A DNA stretch of 64,000 nucleotides, taken from the NCBI GenBank assembly GCA_029817715.1, contig JARUPY010000556.1, positions 186,001 to 250,000 on the forward strand, given 5' to 3'. This stretch comes from Melastoma dodecandrum (lineage: Eukaryota > Streptophyta > Magnoliopsida > Myrtales > Melastomataceae). The translations under genes were made by a program, and so were the position numbers. Below, piece by piece: positions 57,020 through 64,000 of this stretch; positions within the stretch are counted from its first letter, which is position 1; the number at the start of each line of letters is the position of its first letter. The notes under the pieces were generated by a model. That model was not told the DNA's origin. It saw only the letters and a list, made by a program, of their open reading frames with translations, and did not search any database.

Positions 57020-60000
57020 TGTAGATACCCCAAATCGAATTTCGATTTTTTTTAATCTTTAATCTTTCGTTTTAAAAGAAATAATTTTGAAGTTTTCGTA
57101 ATTTTCAATTAAATTCATGTTACATGGTTAAATGATCAATTTCAAATTGAGAATTAGTTACATGAAACTAATTTCTTTATTTTAAAAAAAATGGTTAAAA
57201 TTACATTTTAACGTTTTTTTTTTATTTAGATCAAGCTCATTCATTTTAATTTGAAGTCCACGCACGTGTACACAGACTTAGGTTCTTAATAATAAGGTGA
57301 AAATGACTAAAATCTAATAAGACCCTATTAAAATAATTAATCATATAAAAATAACGAATTTTTTTTAAATCCCTCCAAAATTTGTTGAAATTTTTTTTTC
57401 TTCATCTCGTTCAGCAAAGGTAAGCAAAGCCCCGGCGGAAACCCCCCTGGAGCCGACCCTCCAATCGCCACCAAGGTTGATCGCAGCAAGATAGAGCCCG
57501 ACCAAAGCTCTTTGGCTCCAACCTGTCCATCCCCGCCACTGTCTAGATCACTCGAGGACAATCCAAAGCCAGCGGACTTTGCTCAGCAAAGCAAAGCGGT
57601 CTGATCCTTGTCTGATGAAATCTAAAGCAGACCGCATCCCGGTGGTTGCTGCATTTTGGATACGAGTAGTCTTGGAGTCTTAGTCCCGGCACTAGCTCAG
57701 AGGCTAATGGCGTTTTAGTCCTAAGTTATCCTCTCAGCCCAAGCCATCATGTGGCTATCTTGTCAGTTTGATACTCTTCCAAGTGCGCAGGTGGTAGATA
57801 ATTCACCCGTAGTCATCAAATTTTGCCGAAATCAGTCTCAGTGAAGGGAGGTCGACTAGTAGATGATGAAGAACAGATAGATACCTGTGTGGTTCCTCGT
57901 AAGTATTCACTAATCTGATCTCTGTGGCTTCAATATTCGCTGGTGTTCTATTAATCTGTTCCTATTTGTTCGCGATTTCGTCGCTTTCCGTGGTCTGCTA
58001 GTGCCAAGATCTAACTGCAAGTTACATTTTCCTTTATTATCATGTTGTTGTAATCTTGAAATCATTTTTTTTTTACTTCACTTGGTTTGCTACGGTTTGC
58101 TATTAATGTTTGATGCAATTTCATCCGTCTTCATTGTTAAACCGGTTCTTGATTTATTGTTTCTTCCTGCAATTCTTGGCCATTAAGATTCTAGTTTAAT
58201 AGTGTTCTGACTTGTTTGATTCATTGCTTTGCACTTACTGTTTATCTGTTTCTCATAGTTCGTTGGTTATAAACCTTTAATCCATATGGAGCTATAATCG
58301 CACTGTTGGCATTTGTCCTATCTTGTTTAATTTCTATAATATTGCACCTAGAGATGTTCTCCATTGATTGTCCGTGCTTGCTTGGACGGTATCACCAAGA
58401 GCTTATGCATTAAGACAATTTTTCTTGCTTGATTCATACCGGTCGGCTTTCCTCTTAGATCGTTGATTTGCTTATAATTCTCTGTGGACGGGTGTTTTTC
58501 CCGCGAATAGGCATCTTTTAGTTGCTGGTGCGCGACTTGGCTGCAACTTTTTTTGTTATCTCATGAACATTCTTCAGCTGGCCTTCCATAGTTCATGTAT
58601 AATACAACTAAATAGGCATCGATTTTTGCTAACCAGACTTGCATCTGATGTTTGTTTCTTCTTGGGGCATATTGGTGGCATTCTACAGCTGGATGAATGT
58701 CTTCTTTTTAGCTTTGGCCTGACATCTTTATTGATTCTTCGCCTAGACCATCGTTTCATGGCCACTGTGGATTTAACTTGACTAGTTTTCATCTTTCATC
58801 TTCTTGCGAATCATGTTGAACCCAATGTAAATGTCTATACAAATCTGCCAATATATATTTTCTTTAATTCATTGATGGATTCTGTTGGCCATTGATCTGT
58901 GTTTGATTGGTTTACATATTCCCCATTTGGTTTGTTTTAATCTTATTACTAACCCATGTATTCCGTTTTATTCCGTCTTAGTTTAGCTACTCGTTTATGT
59001 TCCCCTTCGCCGCAAATTTAGTTCACAAGCTCCTGGCCATCGTATGGATGTGACTTTACGGTTATTTTGTGCTCCCCCTCCTCTGTTCACTGCAATTTTA
59101 TTCCTCGATTTATCTTTTCTTGTCCTTGCGTAGCTATTGCCTGGCCCGATAGTCTTTTATTGAATATTTATTTGGATCTAACCATTAATCAATGTGTCTT
59201 GAATTATCCATATCGACTCTGAGCTAATGGCTGGTATGGTCATAGTAAACATGATAGTATTGTTTCTGTTCCGAGTATCCTGCTTCTCTAGTCTTCTTGA
59301 TTTTTGCTAACTATGTGAATTACTCATCTTAGCATTGCAGTAATTTGTCCTAGTTGGTTTCTATTGGCTGATACCTATAACCTGCTTTCGATGGTGTTTA
59401 AACACGCTCGAAAACAATCGAATGGACCTTGGTTAAGTTCTTCGAAATTCTGAAGATCCGGGAAACGAGGTTCCCGTGACGGTGAGCAATCTCACTGCCT
59501 ATTTCACTTGAGTTTGTCCTCATTGACATGGGTCCGTCGTCTTTTCTGTCTTTTCTTTTCACCTCTTTTTACTATGTATCACACCAATGGAATGGTTTGA
59601 GAACGATCAACCCAAGGTTCGATGGTTGGTCCATGGTATTGTCCCATTCAAAATTGGGATGTTATTTAGCTTTTGAAAATATGGTTTCATTGGCTAATTC
59701 CATACACTTCTCTTATTGTTTTCACATGTGAAAACCGACCCGCATCGATTCGGTTAATGCCCGGGATGCATTCACGGTCAAATGGTGCAAATCACCCACG
59801 TAAGTCTCATTCCGACTTACCGATTAATTCTAGTTGATTTATTCATTTCATTTAGAATTTACTAATCACATTTATATTTCATTTCTTTGTTTTCATTTAC
59901 ATGTACATTATCCGTCCATGTTCGAGGACTTGACAAGACGATCCTTAGAGACTCATCACATTTGGAAGGATTCTCGAAGGCGCGTGTAACAGACCGCGTG

Positions 60001-60500
60001 TGTAAAAATCGCGATGATTGAATACTTTAAAGCAGCCTCGACCGTCAAGTTTAAGGTACATGAGGGAAGGTGCGGGCCTTCCCGAGTTTTCTATTTTTCC
60101 ACCTGTAACGGGCCGTGGGTCCAAGTGCATAGGCCCACGGTCATCGCCTTTCCCCGCCTACTTTGATCTAAATATTTGTATGTGATTGCGCATGTGATCA
60201 TCACATATGAGTTCGGGTCCAACGCCTGAATCGAGCCTAAGTTCGTAACCCAATGACATGAGTCTGGGCTCAAAGGTCCAGATCGGGTTCAACACCCGTA
60301 ACCGGAAACTTTTTAAAAGCATCGCCACCCCTTCTTCGCATGTTTGTGTGAGAGAGTGAGTAGCTAGGAATCCCCGAACCCTCTTTGGTTTTTTCGACTT
60401 TGTACCATTTTTTTAAAGTCGGTGGCGACTCCATTTTTCTAGCTTACCTAGGTTAAGCGACAAACAAATTTCTTTTTACGGAGCCACGGAGGATTATGGT
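57020..60500 (+). mobile_element. 3' LTR of the Tat/Ogre-type element (right end approximate)
   Basis: Starts TGTAGATACCCCAAATCG right after the polypurine tract. No coding frame. The part from about 60050 to 60490 matches 61620-62110: GGTACATGAGGGA, AAGTGCATAGGCCCACG, GGAATCCCCGAA, GGCGACTCCA and TTTTTACGGAGCC. This suggests that both are ends of the same LTR family. LTRs above 3 kb are usual for the lineage. The exact right border is not fixed because no 5' LTR is present for comparison; a nested insertion within it cannot be excluded. Confidence 0.6.
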
Positions 60501-61619
60501 TCTCCCTTTTGTTCCCATCCGGAACGAGCGGGAGGGACGTACACCAGGCTAAAAAGGAGTCAGTCCGTAGGCCATAAGTTTCACGTCCATTGTCGGAATC
60601 AGACAAAATCTGGTTGTATCGGTCCTTTATCCTGATAACACGATTGTGATTAAATTTTAGCCAATTTAGTTGAGTTGTCCCTTACTTTTAACTAATTATA
60701 CTTGAGTTCCGTATGCTGGAATAACGAATTACAAAAAACGCATATGCTTGATCTTACTATTTTTGTTCAACAGACTATACTTTAATTATGAGAATAATTT
60801 TTATAGAAATCATGTTTATTGTTCTCTCTTTTGATATATGATGCACAAATTTACCATATTTAGATTTCAACTTATGATTTTCTGAATATTAACCATATTT
60901 CTGCCATGTTTTCAATATCATGTATCATAAAATGTTTTGTTTTAAAATTTGTACATGTTCAAAAATTTTGAAATTTAAATATGTTATTTTTTACATGACT
61001 AAAAAGACATATAATTTTAATTTACTGAATTTTGACTTCTTCTGATTAAAATATGCTTGAAACGATTTCAACATGTGATCTGAACGTTTTCAACAGTTTT
61101 GTTTCGGTAAAACCGATTTCATTTGTTTTCTGTAAATCTATTTCCTGTAAACTTTTACAAACATGATCTCCCTTAAGTTAAGCATCTTTTAACACCGGTT
61201 TTGCTTCATTTTGTATTTCTTTAAGTGGTCTGCAATCATATTGCGCGTCGGGTCTGACCCAATTTCATGAAATTTTTTGTATGTTGAGCTTAGTATCTGA
61301 ATTCCAAATTTGATATCTCATGTTTTTATCAGGTTAAGAATATATTCCTATAATTTTATGATTTTTAGAGCCCGTTTGCATATTTTTCGACATTTTCCCC
61401 TAACAATGCATCATTGAGTTGTTTTGGGCTCTTTGATTGTTTTATTATTGGGCTTGCAGGTACCCGTTGACCATCAACGTCGTTGGTCAACTTAAACACA
61501 CCTAGAATGTGTCCCTGTAGACGGTGCTCAAGACATGACGACACGTGGAGTTCAACCACGGTGTTGGCTTCACAAAAGCGGCCCTAACTGACGAGCTTAG
61601 CCGATGACATGCCATCCCG
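60501..61619. other. AT-rich DNA between two LTR ends
   Basis: No gene was recognised. Runs of ATTTTGA, TTTCAACA and similar. It may be host flank or the inside of an older LTR. Confidence 0.4.
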
Positions 61620-62110
61620 ACAGGCCTGAGGTACATGAGGGAGGTGCGGGCCTCCCGTTTTTCTTTATTTCCAAATGTAACGGGTCGTGATCCTAAGTGC
61701 ATAGGCCCACGATCACCACCCTTCCCCGCTCCCTTTGATCTCAATAGTTGTATGTGCTTGTCCGCATCCTTAGTCTCGTGGTTTATCGTCGCATGTTGTT
61801 TGCCAAACACACATGAGTTCGGGACCAAAAAGCTCGAATTAGGTCCAACGACCGTAAAACATATACATGAGTACGGAGTCATGCCCAGGTCTGGTCCAAC
61901 ACCTGTTAACCAAAAGCAAATTTTTGGAGCAAACGCCACCTTTTCGTATGTTTAGATATAAGAGTTAGTAATTAGGAATCCCCGAATCTTACTCTGGTTT
62001 TTCGACTTAAACCAAGCTTTTAAAATTAGGTCAATGGCGACTCCATATAATTTACCTAGGTTAAACAACAACCTTTTTACGGAGCCCATTTTAGATGACG
62101 AACTAACGAC
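61620..62110 (+). repeat. LTR remnant related to 60050-60490
   Basis: Direct, imperfect match to the end part of the LTR starting at 57020. Its last ~110 bases lead into the segmental duplication, so the same LTR remnant borders both duplicated copies. Confidence 0.7.
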
Positions 62111-62438
62111 ACGAGCCGCTCCGATTTCTCCCGAAAGTTCCTTCTTCGGATCACGCTCCGCCTTTCGCCCTCTACCTCTTAGGAAAATAGAGACGATCGA
62201 CGAGGGCCCGAGCAGGCCCGGTTAGGAACCTAGGGAGGGATCACCCTATTTCCTTCCGCAGGCCCGAGCAGGCCCGCTCGAGTCGTGACGTCGACCGGTT
62301 GGGCCTTGAGGAGCGGGCCCGAACCCTTGTGTTGTCCGAACTGCCATGCGCATGCTAGGCCGGAAGGCGTGCGTACAGACTATCATATAAAATAACTAAT
62401 TTTACTTGTAGATTTTGACAACAATAAAATAATTTATA

Positions 62439-62620
62439 TGTTGGAACAATATGGAGTTTGTTCAAGTGGTAGGAAGCTTGAATTTTATTAAGAAAGTGTT
62501 CGGTTCGAAACATACCGTATACATTCACCCCTGTAAGAAGACTCACCCACCATAGCCTACTGTCTTACTCGGATCAAGTCTGAATTAGTCGAGACGAAAC
62601 TCGGGTAAACAAAAAAAAAG
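62439..62620 (+). mobile_element. tRNA-derived SINE, right copy
   Basis: A-box-like CAAGTGGTAGGAAGCTTGAA, B-box GGTTCGAAAC, a body with CACCCACCATAG, end GTCGAGACGAAACTCGGGTAA and an A9 tail. Same element as at 18698. Confidence 0.65.
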
Positions 62621-62851
62621 TAAGAAGCAAACTTTTCAAGTCATTTTAAACCTTTAGATATATTTTGTTGGGGTGGTAATTTACCAAAAATTAAAAGTGG
62701 ATAAATTTTTCTAAAGTATTATTAAATGCCCATATATGAAAAGAAGCTTCTTTAGATGGAAAATCAGGTATATATAAATGAATGGTGCACCCGTTCGATA
62801 TCCACATCTAACTAAGAAACACACCGTACAAAGAAATTTCTTCCTTCGAAT

Positions 62852-63142
62852 ATGACTTCGAAGAAATTGATGCCGGTGTCGGCGGCTCTGATGATTACTT
62901 TGTTCTTGATAATGATGCTCTATATGGATGCGGCCTTAGCAGGATTAACCCCCTGCGAGGCAGGTTGCGACAAAGAATGTAAGCAAGAACAATTCTACCG
63001 AGCATGCTACTAGGATCGTGTAAGCATTAAATGCAGGCAGCCGACCCCGGACCTCGATTCTTCTTACCCTCCCATTTCAGATCCGAAGATCCAGTGCCAA
63101 ATGGAATGCGTTTCTTCTAAATGTATGAACGATTTCTTCTAA
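62852..63142 (+). pseudogene. Small secreted Cys-rich peptide, right copy (premature stop)
   Basis: ATG 62852, signal peptide with MPVSAALMITLFLIMM and cleavage near MDAALA, then LTPCEAGCDKECKQEQFYR. A TAG at 63011-63013 follows RACY; the same frame continues past it through DPKIQCQMECVSS to TAA at 63140-63142. All the family's Cys positions appear to be kept except the one after the stop (DRV where the left copy has DCV). Same gene as the left copy, with an independent break. The function is presumed to be defence-type secreted peptide; the family is not recognised. Confidence 0.72.
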
Positions 63143-63894
63143 ATGCAAGAATCTATTTTACCCCGATATTTGTATTCAAATGTTGGTGTTTTAAGGAATA
63201 AGAAACCTTTTAATGTACAAGAATAATTAGGATAATTTGGAATCATTCGGTAGTTGGATAATTTGCCAAGAAAAAAGAGGTTACGTTTTTCTGACATTAT
63301 TATAGAATATCCACAAATGGAAAAAAGTTGCACTACGACACTCGAGTCGATGTATCAAGAGGAAGGCATTAGGCGAGCCGACTCGGATCCTCGTGTAATA
63401 CAAACCACGCACGTGTACATGGGTGGAGACTTTTTGTTGTACAAGAAGAATTATTATTAAGTGACATATATTTATGTTTTAACATTTGAAGCCGTGAAAA
63501 GTCTCTGGTAACAAAATATTAAATCAAAATCAGTTAGTTTGACAACGTTGCATGATCATACAATAAAAATAAAATAAATAGAAAAGAATAGACTTCACAG
63601 GGAAAGGTCGGTCAAAAACAAATATGATAGAAAAATTATCCTAACACTTTTAATATTTTTTGATCATTTAATCTTATGAATGTTTAAAATCGTAGGGGAA
63701 GTATTGTTCTAAGTTTTTAGGGGGGATGTTTAATTTTTCATGTATGTATTTTTATTAATTGATTGATTAAGTTTAACGTGTGTAAAACCATTTTAATCAC
63801 TTAATATTTGTCTTTGGCCTCTTTAATGAATTCCTGAGCTGAGAGACATAACAATTGGATACAACGTTAATCATCCAATTGAGGCAGAGTACAT
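63143..63894. other. AT-rich spacer, copy of 19392-20146
   Basis: Non-coding and collinear with the left copy, with small indels. Confidence 0.5.
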
Positions 63895-64000
63895 CATTCA
63901 ACTTTCAGTTTTCTCCTTTTTCGTTTGTTGTGGTATTGTCGATACGGGCCATCAAATGACTCTAATTCCCTGCAGTCATAAATCTCCAAGTGGCAGTCTC
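63895..64000 (-). pseudogene. 3' end of a second TNL gene (cut by window end)
   Basis: The last ~105 bases match the C-terminal coding end of the TNL at 20147-20251 (minus strand; GPYRQYHNKRKRRE-like end). Whether this second TNL is whole, and whether it keeps its NB domain, lies outside the window. The type is given by analogy. Confidence 0.6.

Larger units (their letters stand above)
62003..64000 (+). repeat. Segmental duplication, right copy (cut by window end)
   Basis: Partner of 18256-20251, same orientation, 43.7 kb apart. The order of its parts is unchanged: LTR remnant, SINE, Cys-rich peptide gene, TNL 3' end. Confidence 0.93.

Overview
This is a nuclear window from a flowering plant, almost certainly a eudicot. 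It has introns with GT-AG borders, a TIR-type NLR (a class missing from grasses), a plant VIRILIZER gene, plant-type Ty3/gypsy and Mutator-like elements, an endogenous caulimovirid and a satellite array. Gene style and the proportion of repeats fit Myrtales such as Punica or Eucalyptus relatives, but that is a guess and nothing here proves it. No rRNA, tRNA gene, CRISPR array or bacterial operon was seen.

Region 1-4.9 kb holds the only host gene that looks intact: the 5' third of VIRILIZER (VIR), an m6A-writer subunit, on the minus strand and running off the left edge. Twelve consecutive exons can be placed by splice signals and continuous phase. From 4.9 to 11.2 kb there are three decayed transposase-type genes: a Mutator-like (MULE) transposase (+), its typical companion GRF-zinc-finger gene (-) and a FAR1/FRS-like fragment (-). 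From 11 to 18.2 kb there is a mosaic of repeat ends, a stretch related to the caulimovirid leader, and a broken gypsy gag-protease fragment.

At 18.26-20.25 kb begins a unit that recurs, in the same orientation, at 62.0-64.0 kb (window end). It carries a gypsy LTR remnant, a tRNA-derived SINE, a small secreted Cys-rich peptide gene (broken in a different way in each copy) and the 3' end of a TNL resistance gene. The left TNL (20.1-22.8 kb, -) keeps an intact TIR exon and LRR remnants but has lost its NB domain; a long fold-back repeat sits where the NB domain should be. Beyond it lie a decayed MOCS3/CNX5 gene (25.6-26.6 kb, +) and a nearly full-length endogenous caulimovirid (26.7-35.7 kb, -). 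The virus has a TATA box, a tRNA-Met primer site, a leader ORF, a two-knuckle ORF and one long polyprotein frame in the order CP, MP, protease, RT, RNase H.

From 37.8 kb come a broken CC-NB resistance gene (+), a repeat element inserted into an ABCC-transporter exon (-), and a satellite of seven full ~775-bp monomers plus a partial one (42.47-48.29 kb). The last monomer is cut by a 5'-truncated Tat/Ogre-type Ty3/gypsy element (48.3-57.0 kb) whose 3' LTR starts at 57,020. Overall this is a decayed, repeat-rich gene-cluster flank: one conserved housekeeping gene, two ruined NLRs, and many nested elements recording insertion, fold-back repair and segmental duplication.
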